Source of the DNA: Cercophora sp. LCS_1
Lineage: Eukaryota; Ascomycota; Sordariomycetes; Sordariales; Lasiosphaeriaceae
Length of the DNA stretch: 64,000 nucleotides
Assembly (NCBI GenBank): GCA_036250225.1
Contig: JAPZLL010000053.1
Coordinates: forward strand, 62,001-126,000
Reading direction: 5' to 3'
Made by a program: the position numbers and the translations under genes. Positions within the stretch are counted from its first letter, which is position 1. The number at the start of each line of letters is the position of its first letter. This document shows positions 1-11,465 of the stretch, one piece after another. Below the pieces are notes generated by a model. That model searched no databases, was not told the DNA's origin, and worked only from the letters and a program-made list of their open reading frames with translations.

Positions 1-2376
1 CTCGTCCTCTTCGTCACCCATACTTTCGTCACTGTTCCTCGACCTTCTCTCAAACGACGAGCCTCCCCCTTCAGGGCTAAAAGCCTCGCGCTCGGCATCC
101 AACCACCGTTGCAGCTTCAACGCTCCCTCCATCGCGCCGCACGCAATCTCCCAGTTGTCCATCCCGATCTGGAATAGGCTGACGTTGAGCATCGCCTTCA
201 CAAACCGATCGTGAGGTCGCTTTCCACAAGGGACAAGCGGCACCAAGAGCCAGTTGAAGACGCCAAGAAGCGAACGCCACGTCCCTAGCGGCACCCGCCA
301 ACAAGTCGTCCAGAGCTGAAGAAAGTCATCCGTGCTCACAATAGCGCTGAATGGCCGACGGAATTTAATAGCCTGGCTGTACATGAGTGCCGCCAGACGA
401 ACGGCCTTATAAATGAAGTCCGGAGGGTCGGCGGGCGGGGAGGAGGCCCGCTCTGCCGCCTCGGCTCGCTCCCATTGCTCCGGGCTCTCAACTTGTAGCG
501 ACATTCTACCTCGACTTCCTTGTGGCCGCTGACCTCGACTCCGACTACGGCTTGACGTCTGCCTGTTCCGCTGCTGCTCGTCACCACCGTCAGGAGTCCC
601 TCGCACATCCCTTCCGGAGGTGGACCCAGGCGTGGACGGCGCGGCAGGGGACGGCGCCGAAGACCCCTTCCGAACTGTTGGCCCCTCGGATGGAAGACTA
701 GCTATGCGGTTGTGGATCCACGCCGAGGTAGTATGTACTTTCTGAAGCTCTTTCGGGGAAGCTTTCTCGGGCAGGGCGAGAACAGTCGAAAGGAGAAATC
801 TCATATCGTCCAGGATGGAAGCCACAGCAGGATGGATACGAAGGGCCTCGTCACATGAGGAGAATCTAACAAGAGAAGAGATGAAAGGGGTATTGAGTGC
901 AAGACGGAGGGGTACCTGGAAATTATCCCGATACTCAAACTCGCTTCCGCCTCGAAGAAACGGGGTGCTCTCGAACGATAAAGCGATCGCAGCATCGGCC
1001 CTACCACGACGTTAGGAACAACCCGAGAGTTTCCAAAGAGGCCACCCCAGCAGGGAGTCAACTCACGTTATAGCCGACTTGCTGATCAGCCCATGCAAAC
1101 CCAAGGCGCGAAATCCGCCCCTGATTCTAATCATGTCCCGCAAGCCCCGAAGATGGGTATGGAGGTGGTTGGGATCCCCCCAATACCATTCGTCGATGAT
1201 GAGTTGTACCACACCCGTTATCCCTTCGTCACTTGGGGAGGGCGTCGAATTGATGTGGTCGTTCAACATCTGGATCGCGAAACCTTTGTGAGCCATGGCG
1301 ACCGTCTTGTCGAGATGCCCAGTATCGCTAAGGAAGCATGCTGCCGTGTAAATGGCAACGTGCACGAGCAGCGGGGACTGAACGCAATAGGGAACATGGT
1401 ACTTGATGTACGGGTTGGAGGCGTCGGGATTTCCGTCCAAAGAAGCCTTGAACTGGGAGATGAGTTTGACGTCTGCACCAAAGCCGGAACGTGGTTAGCG
1501 ACAAATGAGAAGAAAGGGACGATGGGGTGCGGCGCACATGTTGTCAGAAGTTCGGAGTTCTGCAGCGTCCTTGGTGTTGGAAGCTGAGCGAGGTCTTGAA
1601 CAAGGCTTCCCAGCGGCCACAGTCCGTTACTTGGGGACACTGGTGGCACCGGCCATCCACCCACCCCTGGGGTCCAGTTTCCCGGGCTCGGCAACGGATT
1701 GTTAGCCACCGAGCGGTAGGCCCGAAGCATCCTGACTGCATCGTGGACTTCCCCGGAGTGGGCTTTGCAGTCGTCTTCACATGCGAGGATCAGCGTTGAC
1801 AGGACGCTCGGCGCAGTGCTCCAGGAGTACAAAGACGAGCCCAAATCGCCTACATCTTCACCTCGGCGACTCGTCCAATGTGATAAGCTCGGCGAAGGAT
1901 ACCTCCGGCGCTGAGAGGTCGATTGTGAGTCCTCGATGCTGAACCGGTCACCGGCAGCAGGCGTCGGCGGCAAGGAAACCTTGAGTGTGAATGGCGACGG
2001 TTGTGGTGGGACTACTACAGAACTTGGTCGTCTTGGAGGAGAACGCAGTCAGCAGGGAGTAAAAAGCGTTGGTCAGCGGCCCGCAAACCTACCTTGTTCC
2101 CGGCCTATACTCGCAAACGGGCTGCGGGAAGCGCCGGGCGCAGTTGCTGCACGGCTGGGCTTGATTGCACTGCGGGATTCCGTTTATTATCAATGTTCAA
2201 ACAAAATGGACAATTTCGGAGCACATTCTAGTTCCCGATGTCCCTGAAACAGGGCCTAGTGGTTGAAGGGGATGGTGTCTTACCTTTTGCTTCCGCCTCC
2301 GACACTCTGAGCACGACGTTGTCGTTCTCTCTGCACGTGAGGAGCGGTAAGGAGGGCTCTGCATGGCTTCGGACAT
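1..2376 (-). CDS. Zn2Cys6 fungal transcription factor (3' end beyond window)
   Basis: A nuclear DNA-binding regulator, cut by the left edge; 690 codons are visible. Exons (minus strand) are 2376-2284, 2169-2093, 2031-1538, 1472-1067 and 1000-1, and phase closes at every junction. The binuclear zinc cluster spans the first intron: Cys22, 25, 32, 38, 41 and 50 give C-x2-C-x6-C-x5-C-x2-C-x8-C, starting in CSECRRRKQK. A Ser/Pro-rich linker follows. Exon 4 carries a helical stretch (for example HVAIYTAACFLSDTG, IIDEWYWGDPNHLHTHLRGL) typical of the Fungal_trans_2/DUF3468 regulatory domain. The start is the first ATG in frame before the zinc cluster. Target genes cannot be inferred. The family is secure; the exact splice sites are my reading. 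Confidence 0.85.
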
Positions 2377-2450
2377 GATCGCTCTGGACGAAGACAAGCG
2401 CGGCCGCCAGGGTAGTCTGTGTTCTTTTGCGCCTGGCACACAATGGAGAT

Positions 2451-2488
2451 GTCGGCTGGCCGTAGGGCCGTCGGCTGGCCGTAGGGCT
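2451..2488. repeat. 19-bp tandem duplication in promoter region
   Basis: Two adjacent 19-bp copies (2451-2469 and 2470-2488) beginning GTCGGCTGGCCGTAGGG differ only in the last base. They lie 75-112 bp upstream of the start codon of the leftmost regulator gene, so they fall in its promoter or 5' leader. Confidence 0.85.
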
Positions 2489-2491
2489 GAC

Positions 2492-2498
2492 TTATAAA
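2492..2498 (-). promoter_or_regulatory. possible TATA-like element of the leftmost regulator gene
   Basis: Read on the minus strand the sequence is TTTATAAG, about 115-120 bp upstream of the ATG at 2376. Position and sequence suit a core promoter, but no transcript data support it. Confidence 0.3.
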
Positions 2499-4838
2499 GC
2501 AGACTGCTGTTTAGGACCTCCACCTTGCAGGGGTGCCGGGCTTGAGTATGCAAGCTTTCGGAGTTGTGCTCGTTGGGGCTAGCGTGTCGAGCTGGATGCC
2601 GGAACAGCTTGCCAGCCAGCCAGAGAGGCACCGTGCTGGGTGGGAGCGGGTGATCGCAAAGAGCTCCCCGCAACTTGCGTCAAGGCTGGGTTCAGGGGGG
2701 AGGCGGTGGTCGACAGAAGGGCTCTCAAACAACACAATGTTACTCATCGCGACAAGAGGCGGACTACAAGAAGCTTTATCCCAGAGCCATACACCCACTC
2801 TACGAATATTTTTGGAACGGCTCCGAGAGGCAAAGTCGTTATCCATCCCCGTCGTCGATGTTCCGCCTGCTGCGCACAAGGTCCAGTCATGAACTTGGGC
2901 GGGCGGTGCCTGCTAGACCGATCACCATCCGCAAGCTGGTTGGCCATGAGTGGCCCACCGACAACTGCAAACTGAGACATTGAATTAAGGTTGTGTTGAA
3001 GAAAGGGGGGGTCTCGACAGTTCGACATCAGGCATGGCACAGCAACCACTTGGCAGGGAACTCGCGACCAGCCAGCACGGGTCGGTGCCTGCGCAGCATT
3101 GGCGATATGTATCCCAGGACACCCATGAGACGGCAAAATACGCAAAGGGCGCATTGCGTCGTCGACAGCCGCCTGCAGGCTGCAGTCGGTGGAACTTGCC
3201 GTCCAGCGTCGTCGCAAATTGACGTCCCCTGAAGCCTGTGAAGACGTCATGCCTCGAAGATTGTGCCCCGATCCAGACTGGCGATATCAACGGCATATGA
3301 CTCGCAAAGAGAGACCTCATCACCCAATCATGTTTTCCAACAACGTGGTCCGGTCAACTCTTCCTCCAGAGAGACGCTGGAAGACAAATGCCCATCGCCC
3401 GCACGCTGTGCTTGATCGGGCTGAGACACACATGCAGGCCAGACCAAGGTAGCGTAGAATTTGCTGAGACAAAAAGGAGGCAGGCGTGCACTGTCACGCC
3501 ACCGGGACACCAGCGGGAAAACCTTCTGACCACCATGCGGACGGACAAGGGTCGCGCACGATCCAATGAGACAGGCGACGGGCGCAAATTGGCTACCACG
3601 GAGCCGGCTCCGCTCGGTTGGCCGGACGGAAGAAGACCAAAGGGCCAGACCATCTCCTCCCTCGCTTGCCGCGGTGCAGAACGGGAGAGGAAAGATTGGC
3701 AGGGATGCGATGACATGGTGCTCATGGCGATGCAGAATTGCCAGCCCGGCACCGATGCGTGCGTTCAGCCCCCGCAGGCTCATCGGCGCGCCCAGCACGA
3801 TTCGGCTTGCATTTATCGGCGACGAATCGTCGGGGACCAACCGATGGAGCCCGACGCGACGGTGTGCTGCCAAAGCCACCACAGGGCTGGCGGCGTGTGG
3901 GCTGAATGCCGGTGCGGGGATGCAACGAAGCGACCAAGTGGGTGGGTAGCAATCAACGGGGAAGCATCTGCATCTGTCTCCCCGCGGCGGCGGCGGGCGA
4001 GAGGCGGGGGAATTACAACAGTGTTATCGGAAAAAGGACGAGGGAAAAATGTGACAGCGGAGCTTGACGCCTCAGTGGTCGAGTTTGTCTCCGCGGACCT
4101 GCAGTGCTGCTTGGTCGTGCTCTGCTCTGAGGGGAGGAGGTCTGGACTCTCTTGAATGGCCAGCGGCAAGCAGACGGTCGCCAAACGCCACCCAAAGCTC
4201 TCTCTCCCTGTCTTCCTGCCTCCCTGAGGTTCACCCAACATTGTTTGCGCCGATAAATGCTGACACCCTCGCCCAGTGGTGTTCCAGGTTGGATTAGAGT
4301 TGGTTTAAGCATATTTCGTCTGATCGGTAATATCGGCACCCAACTCTAACGCACAGTGACGTACCGGGGAGGTCTCCACTTATTCCACTGCCTTCTGACC
4401 CAGTGTCTCGGGAAGCAAAAAGACCACACTTGTTCGAATTCGGGGAGGCACATGACCTAACCCGAGTTGGGGTCCAAGATTCAAGACAGCCTCAGCTGAG
4501 CAGGCACTGTGCCATTCCTCGATCCGGATTCGTTACTACCAACGTGCACACTCATTTCGCCAACGTATATGTCCCCAGGGGTCGTGAACAAAACGCACAG
4601 GTTGCTAAAATTGGTATCCTAGAACAGACAGACAAAAAAAACAGGCGAGAAAAACACCCACACACCATAACTTGTATAGCCACCCTTCCCATGCCATCCA
4701 TCCCATCCGCTACACATTTCATCACATCCCGACATGAGGGAAGAAACACAAGGTATCATCAAGCCATCTCATTGAAGCATCATAACGGCATCATCGCCAC
4801 CGCCTCGCGCGCTTAAAATCAGCCACCATCCATCATCA

Positions 4839-6805
4839 CTACCTCCCGGTGTAGTTCGGTTTTTTAGCCATGTTCACGGCCGGAGGCGCCTCGTCATCAA
4901 GAGGGTAAGGCAGACCAGACGACGGCATGCGCGCTTGGTGTTCTAGAAGCGGTGTCTTTGGCGGAAGCGGCGGTGGCTCCATTCGTGTCGGCCTGTTGGG
5001 CAACGGGTCCTGGAAGTAGCGGGGTGCCTCGTCAGGGCTGACAATAGCGATCTTGTCGGCACCTGAAGCGTAGCGATATTGCGCTGGCGTAGGCGCACTC
5101 GCCATGAGACGGTCTGGGTCCTCTGGTTTGCCTGGACGACTAGGAGGTGCGGCGGGACGGTGAGGGGAGTGTTGGTTGCTGCTTCGGCCTGAAGAAGGGT
5201 AGAGGCGCTCGCCTGAGCTCCGAGGGGATGGTGTCCCGCCTGGGATGGGGAGGGTGTCGAGGCCGGACTCGTAGGACTGACGGTCGTAGGACTGACGGGG
5301 GGGAGGAGTGTGAGAGCGACGAGAAGGAGGGAGTGGGAACGCCGGAATGTCACCGGGGAGCTCGACGGCCATGGGCATGGAGATCTCGCTCGAAGTCTTG
5401 ACGAGATCAGGAACGGTCTCGCTGAGGCGCTGCCATCGCTGTTTGGCAAAGTGGATCTTAGCCAGCTTTGCCGACGCGCTCTGGACCATGCGCTGTTCGT
5501 CCTCCCGCGCAAGATATCGCCTGGTGTTGGTGCTGATGTCGGCTAATCGGTGCCACTCGTTCATGCCGAACTCGCCTACGCCTACCTCGACGTTCAAACG
5601 GTAGTAGTTGTCGATGCTAACGCCACGCTTTGCTAGGTACTCTTTCTTCATCAGCTCGTGGATCTTCTCGCATCCCTCAATCTTTGCGATCAACTTCCTC
5701 CTGGCATCGGCAAACTCGCCCAGGAACCCTTCGTACCACATGGCCGAGTTCGCGTCGCTCCCCTTTGGACGCTTTCCCGTGCCGACGCTGACAAACACCC
5801 CGATTTCTCGCCCTGGCCACTCGTTGACGACGGCCTCGTTGAGTGCGGTGATGGATGGGTTGAAGTTGCCCGCACCGTCGTCATGGAAAACAGACTGCCC
5901 AATTTGCACTGGCTTGAAGGCAAGCCCGATGGCGCATGTCGCCCTGCCGGCCTCCCAGATCTTGCAGTCAAATTCTGGCGCCGGCTCTCGCCTTGAGTCA
6001 TAGGACCTCAGCATCGCCGGCTCTCCACCTTTTGGTGTGCCTTTGTAAATGGCAGTCACGGCGCTGAAGAGCGTTAGTTGGTCGAATTATGGCAGATAAG
6101 GGTGAAACTCACGTCTTTGTCCTGTTTTCCCTCTCATCGTAGAGCCGAGCATTAGGATTGCCTCCCCGGAACGAGAACGCCGGTCTCGCTGACTGTGCAG
6201 CAGGGCTTTTCGCGCTAAAGCTGACCACACTTGCGTTGCTGGAATGTCGCCTCGGACTGGATGTTGATGCGGCGCTCGTCCTTGAAACGGCGCTCAGAGG
6301 AGCGCCATTCAGGCTTGTCCCATCATTTCCTTCCCGCTCATCTACTGTGTGTTCCCCCACAGCCTCCTTGATTGCCTCCTCGAGTTTCGTCGCCTTGAAC
6401 AGCGTTGAGCGATATGGGATGCCTGCGATCGTCTTGTCCGTCTCAAAAACAATGCGCGTGAGCCTGACGTATAGTTCCTTGCATGTCTCGAGGTCGAGCC
6501 GTAGCCTCCCCAGCATCAGCGCAATCAGCCCTCCGGTTCCGGTGCCAACAATCAGGTCGAAATGGTCGCATGGTTTGGGTATCTCGGAGCGACGCGGGGC
6601 GCGGCCGTGGATCTCGACAAAGGTTCGGTGCATAAGCTCCTGGATAATGAGGAACATAGAGTATCCGCGGACACCTCCGCCATCTGTAGCGAGGGTTAGC
6701 AAGCGGGCGCTTAGGGCCGAGGCTAGAGAAGGTCGTACCAAGCGAGAGGACCCGCAAGGGCGGCCCTTTTGTCGTGTCTTTGCGTTTGAGCCCGCTGAAA
6801 TCCAT
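4839..6805 (-). CDS. patatin-like phospholipase-family protein with Gly in place of the catalytic Ser
   Basis: A 620-aa protein from three exons: 6805-6739, 6683-6113 and 6063-4839 (introns 55 and 49 nt). Patatins are lipid acyl hydrolases using a Ser/Asp dyad. The oxyanion-hole motif DGGGVRGYS is present at residues 23-31, assembled across intron 1. The nucleophile elbow reads GTGTGG (residues 69-74) where active patatins have GxSxG, so position 71 is Gly (codon GGA). The DGA motif with the partner Asp (about residue 275) is kept in HDDGAG. A Ser-rich insertion sits at about residues 150-205, and the C-terminal 200 residues are Pro-rich and disordered. It may be a pseudo-enzyme or use another nucleophile. 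Family assignment is firm; activity is doubtful. Confidence 0.87.
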
Positions 6806-8062
6806 AGCGACTGGTATCCCGGTGTAAAAGAGCGACGTCGGATAGGTAGTGGGGAATTGGGAAAGGGAAAAAAGAGGTTCGAAACTGCACTGGTGGGAAA
6901 AGTGGCGACGTTCAGGGTATGATGATGCCTTGGGACGTTCGCGGGGTGGGAAGGCTTGGCTCTTGGCTAGGTCAGAGGTGACGCAGGAGCTTGGGCCAGA
7001 CGGAGGAGGGATCAGCCTTGTTGAGCTGTTGGCGGTGGTGGAACCTGGGAATGTGTGCCAAGACGTTTGGAACCTCGATTAGGTTTGCGACCTGATAGCG
7101 GATGATGATCATTACAGGCAAATGTGAGAGAAAAAAAAAAAAAGAGTGAGGACCGACGAAACGCAAAAGTTCACTTGTTCTACTCATACGGATACTCGGC
7201 GCGTAGACTTTTGGGAGGCCAGGCCGCACAATGGAATTGGCATTGTGGCGGTGTTCGGGACGGACGCTTCGGTATCTGATCTCCGGAGCCGCGATCGCTG
7301 ACAAAACGGCCTCTGGGTTGGATGCTCCACGGAAGGCCTCCGGGTCAGGGGCGAACACGCGAAACGCAGTACCTGCGTCGCCAGCGCGGGCGATGGAAGC
7401 AATCGTTTTCAATGGTCGACATCCGTGTGCCTGACCTGGCGGTCCTGATCATCACCCCATCACGAAACTTCTCCGCTGGACCCAAATCCTGCCAACCACT
7501 CAACCGGCGTTGCCACGCCTGTCGCGGCGTGGACGGAGGGCGGTCATTCGACGAGGCCGGGTGGCTGTGTCGTCTCAGGCGGGCTCGTCAGTGGATGCAG
7601 TGAGAGCCAAGGGCCGATGACGCATCACGGATCAGTCGGATTTATAAAAGCACTCTACGCATGCGCTTTGCCGATTCTGATGTGAGGATGAAGAGCTAGC
7701 GGTCAAAGTTTGCGACACGATGAGAAAAAAGGGGAAAACAAAAGATGGTAGTGGACCGATAGCCCAATGCGAAGCTAAGGCCCCCTGAGAGTCAACCCCC
7801 AGGAAGCTCGAGCCAACCGCTGCGAGGTGATGGTGCCCCGCAGCTGCCCACCCAAAAGAGATCAACGACGTCATCATGTCTCGTGGGGGAAGCTACCATT
7901 GCTTGAGCCGTCGCGCTGGTCCCTACCTGTTGTTTCCGCGCGATGGACTGGAAATCTAGACCATTACCCGCTGCCATAGTGAAGACGCCCAATCCGCCAT
8001 GACATTGATTGCGACCTGACAATTTTCGGGTGTTCACATCTGCTCGTCAACCATTCGCAGCC
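6806..8062. other. divergent promoter region between the patatin-like and HAM1-like genes
   Basis: Both flanking genes are transcribed away from this 1.26 kb, so it should hold two promoters. A TATAAAA sequence is at about 7643-7649, roughly 415 bp before the HAM1-like start, and an A/T tract lies near 7128-7143. The open frames inside (for example 6972-7412 minus) conflict with each other and show no domain. Confidence 0.5.
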
Positions 8063-10335
8063 ATGTTCTCATCCTGTTTCGGTCGCCGCCGCCCCCGGGC
8101 CGACGAGGAGCAGCCCCTTCTCTCGCACTATGATGACGACACGGCGCTGCAGCGCCGACTGCACCAGAAGCTTCACACGTTGCAAATGCTTCGCGCGCTA
8201 TCCAAAGGTTACATGCCGTCAACCGAGCAGGCCATCGTCAACCTTCGGACCCTGCTTTCGGCTGACATTCTGAACCCGGATAATGAACATCTCAGCGACT
8301 CGGGCCGAGCCCTAGTTCACTACACTAGGCAATGGATCACGCGGTTCATCCACCTGTTGCAGAACAAAAATGGGCGTGATCAGGTTCAGGATCTACTTTG
8401 GTCGCTGGCCAAGGCGAGGGTGTCGGTTGACATGGAAGCTATTGCCGAGCAGGCAGGGAGGGCAAAGGCCAAGGCTGATACCGCTGCGCGTGAGTTCCCC
8501 GGGAAAATATTTTGGCTGGCCGCTAATAATGAGTAGTGTATCGCAGCTTTCAGACAGTCGGATCCCTGCTGCTCACCAACTCTGACTTTCGACTGTTCTT
8601 GTCGGATCTGAACATTGTCGCCCGGGAAGTATTTCGGGATACGGCGTTTGCACTTTCAGAGGTCTCGAGGGAAGCTGGGAAACGGCTGGAACCGTCCCCC
8701 GAGGAACAAGAGGCTTTGAAGAAGCCCGGAAAAGAAGCCGAAACTAAGCCTGCCAATGGCGAGCTGAAGGAACAGGTGGCCGAGATTGCAGACGTTCTGG
8801 AAGATGGTACATCCAAGGTTGTGGCTGAGGCACAAAACATCATTGTCGATAAGTTTCAAGGCGAGGAGAAGGACACGATGCTTGAGCGATTGAAGCAGGC
8901 CGTCTTGAAGCTTCGTCAGCGGGGGGACTACACTGATTCGGTGTCGACGCTGTCATTGCTTCTTAAGCGCTACACCATGGTGTATTCGCGCATGGCCGAG
9001 AATGCACTCGACACCGCAGAAGACGCTGTCGACCGGAACCCTGCGGTAGACAAGGCGGTGGAAAACTTGTGGCTCTTTGTCCGGTCGTTTGGTGAATCGA
9101 AGGAATGGGACGAGCTGGAGAAGAGGTTCAAGATGGTGATGGAGCATGGACAAAGCGATCCCGAGTTCGAGACGTTGACCAAGGAACTCGGAAATGCGAC
9201 TCAGGAGATGTTCACCAATCCCGACTTTCTGGACGATGCCGAGAAGCACTTTCAGGATCTTCGCGATCGCTCCCGCAAGCTTGCCTCACGTTCTTCACTC
9301 AGGGACGATATCGACGGCCTGTTGTCTCAGCTACACACTACCTTTGTCTCCGTCCTCAGGGACCAAGACGTTGCAAACCTCATCAAGACATCAACAACCC
9401 TCATGAAGATCTTGTCACCGAGGCATCAATACACAAACGCAGATCTGATATCCGACTTGCTCAACGTCTTTACCCCTCTGCTGTTCCAGTCTATCCAGTA
9501 CATCCCAATTCCCAGACTCGAGATATCCACACCCGAGCTTGATCTTCTTTTGGAGAACTTGATTCTCGAGCCTGGCGTTACGATTAACCACTCGTCCTTT
9601 TTCCCCTTCAAACTCCGCATTGAAACCTTGAACGACATTGAGATTCGCAAAGCCCGGTTCCGCACCACATCAGCCATCAAGTCCCTCACTAGGATCAGGA
9701 TTGACGGTATCTCGATTCGCGCAGAAGAGGTTGGCTTCTGGCTTCGCGCGCACTCGTGGCCACTATGGCTTGCAGATGAAGGCATCGGTTCCTTTGAACT
9801 TGACGAGCGCGGCCTAGACATCCAGCTCGACGTTGAAGTGGGCAGGGATAGATTGGAGAAGATCCTGTCCCTCCGAAAGGTTCGGGTCCACATTCACAAG
9901 CTCAACTACACATTGCGGCAGAGCAAGTTCAGCCTTTTCGCCTGGTTGCTCAAGCCCTTCCTGAGACCAGTCATCCGCAAGGCGTTGGAGCTGCAAATTG
10001 CTACAGCCATCAAGGATGGGCTACACTTTGCCAACAGGGAGTTGGTCTTTGCAAGAGAGAGACTACGAGCTACGAGGATCGCGGATCCCAACGACATAAA
10101 GACGTTCATCAAGGCGGTTTTGGCGAGACTTACACCGCCCGATGACCCTGATTTGCAGACAAGAGTTGGCGTTGCGCAGCCTGGAGAAGGAGTGTTCGAG
10201 GGTGTGTATGCGCCAGGAAGTGTAGTCAAGCTGTGGAACGAAGAGGCAGGACAGGCGAAGCAGAGGATACGTGAAGGGGAGGAAGGTGGCTGGAGGAACA
10301 GTGTTTTCGATGTGCACGCCACGCTGATGGGTTGA
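8063..10335 (+). CDS. HAM1-like protein (HAM1_N / DUF4449-type C-terminus)
   Basis: A 741-aa protein from exons 8063-8489 and 8537-10335 (47-nt intron; the codon split at the junction encodes Leu). The N-terminus MFSSCFGRRR is followed by an acidic dileucine stretch (EEQPLL). The body is long, charged and helical. Its C-terminal third is beta-rich with motifs such as ILEPGVTINHSSFFPFKLRI and LDIQLDVEVGRDR, as in fungal HAM1-like proteins; I believe these have a lipid-binding-like (BPI/TULIP-resembling) fold. This is not the yeast Ham1 nucleotide pyrophosphatase. There is no membrane segment. The exact role in the cell is unknown. The ATG at 8063 is chosen because the family starts near the Cys/Arg cluster; an in-frame ATG at 8009 would add 18 residues. 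Confidence 0.82.
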
Positions 10336-10775
10336 GACGAAGGATCAAAGTTGTATGAATACGGTATCAGTACAGAGATGTTTGTGTCCAATTCCATTAT
10401 TCCCAGTCTCTTCACGCGTCCCACAAACCTCATCTCCCCATTGCAAACGATTGGCTTGTAGTCGTGCCAAGTCACAGGCCTTGGTAGTGAGGTATGACAT
10501 CATCCGTCTTCTCCCAGCCATTCGCAACCCTCCACCAAATGCTGTCCAAACAGGATCCAGGGTTCCAACATTCAGGTCCCTGGAACTATTCTGCAAAGAA
10601 GTGACGTTACCCCAAAGATGATGATGTATATATTCCTTCTATTTCCCCACGATCATATCCACAATTGTTAATCTCCTTGTCAAATCTGAGTCATCGCCAC
10701 CAGACACCAAGTCCGCACAGCCAATCACCACACCCAGTCCCACATCCCAGCTGGGAAAATCCGAGAGAAGCAACG
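10336..10775. other. intergenic region between HAM1-like and MARVEL genes
   Basis: A 440-bp gap between two genes on the same strand. It must hold the 3' end of the HAM1-like transcript and the promoter of the MARVEL gene. The CA/CT-rich leader from about 10660 to 10775 looks like a 5' untranslated region. No gene is seen. Confidence 0.45.
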
Positions 10776-11465
10776 ATGCTCCTAGCAGACCTCTTCTCCA
10801 TCATCCTCCGCCTAGCGGAGCTCGCCTTTGCTGCGATCGTTGCTGGTCTCACCGGTGACTATCTGCACAAGGTGCAGGGCGCATCGGCATGGAGTCTCGG
10901 TCGGTTTATTTACACTGAGGTGGTGGCGGGCCTGTCGATTATTTTTGCCATTGTTTGGCTGTTCCCCTTTAGCGGGTCGTTTATCCACTGGCCGACGGAT
11001 TTTGTGATTAGTGTCATGTGGTTTGTTGCGTTTGGGCTGATGGTTGATTGGTTGGATGGCGTTTGTGGGTGAGTACCTCCTCGTTTTTTCTATTCGTTCT
11101 CGGGGGGGAGGTAGGATGGGAAAGGAGGGTGGTGGTGGTGGTGGTGTGGAGAGGTTAAATGGGAGGATATGGGGAGGATGCGTGCTAACAGGAACAGCTA
11201 TGTCTTTGACTGGCGTGGCATCTCGTTTGATGGGACGAATACCTGTCCTCTCTGGAAGGCCGATATTGCCTTTGCGTTTTTGAGTGCGATTTGCTGGCTT
11301 GCTAGTGCTATTCTTGGGTAAGTTCATCTTGGCGATGTGGATGATGGGAAAGGGGCTGACGGATATTATAGCATTTGGTGGGTTCGCAGGCATACCGTCT
11401 CGCATCGACACACTGCGCCGGCTGGGACGTATCGTCGCCGCAGGTGGTATCGTTCGCGTGTCTAG
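10776..11465 (+). CDS. MARVEL-like four-helix membrane protein
   Basis: A 168-aa protein from exons 10776-11068, 11198-11317 and 11372-11465; phase closes to a TAG at 11463-11465. Hydropathy shows four membrane helices at about residues 8-27, 47-66, 73-94 and 118-140. A short extracytoplasmic loop has Cys residues and the segment YVFDWRGISFDGTNTC between helices 3 and 4. The basic tail (RRRRWYRSR) should face the cytosol. Layout and length match fungal MARVEL-domain integral membrane proteins, which act at membrane apposition or vesicle domains. No specific function can be assigned. Confidence 0.78.

Larger units (their letters stand above)
2377..4838. other. intergenic region, no supported gene
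   Basis: This GC-rich stretch lies between the start of the leftmost regulator gene and the 3' end of the patatin-like gene. Several open frames exist (for example 3388-4155 plus), but they overlap in conflicting frames and have no recognisable domain or protein-like composition. The first 150 bp holds the promoter elements and duplication listed separately. The part near 4600-4838, with runs of A and CA, probably includes the 3' untranslated region of the patatin-like gene. I see nothing else. Confidence 0.5.

Noticed and set aside
3388..4155. 255-codon plus-strand frame in the 2.4-4.8 kb gap
   Set aside because: Composition is random-like (many Arg/Cys/Trp), other frames overlap it on both strands, and there is no domain or splice partner.
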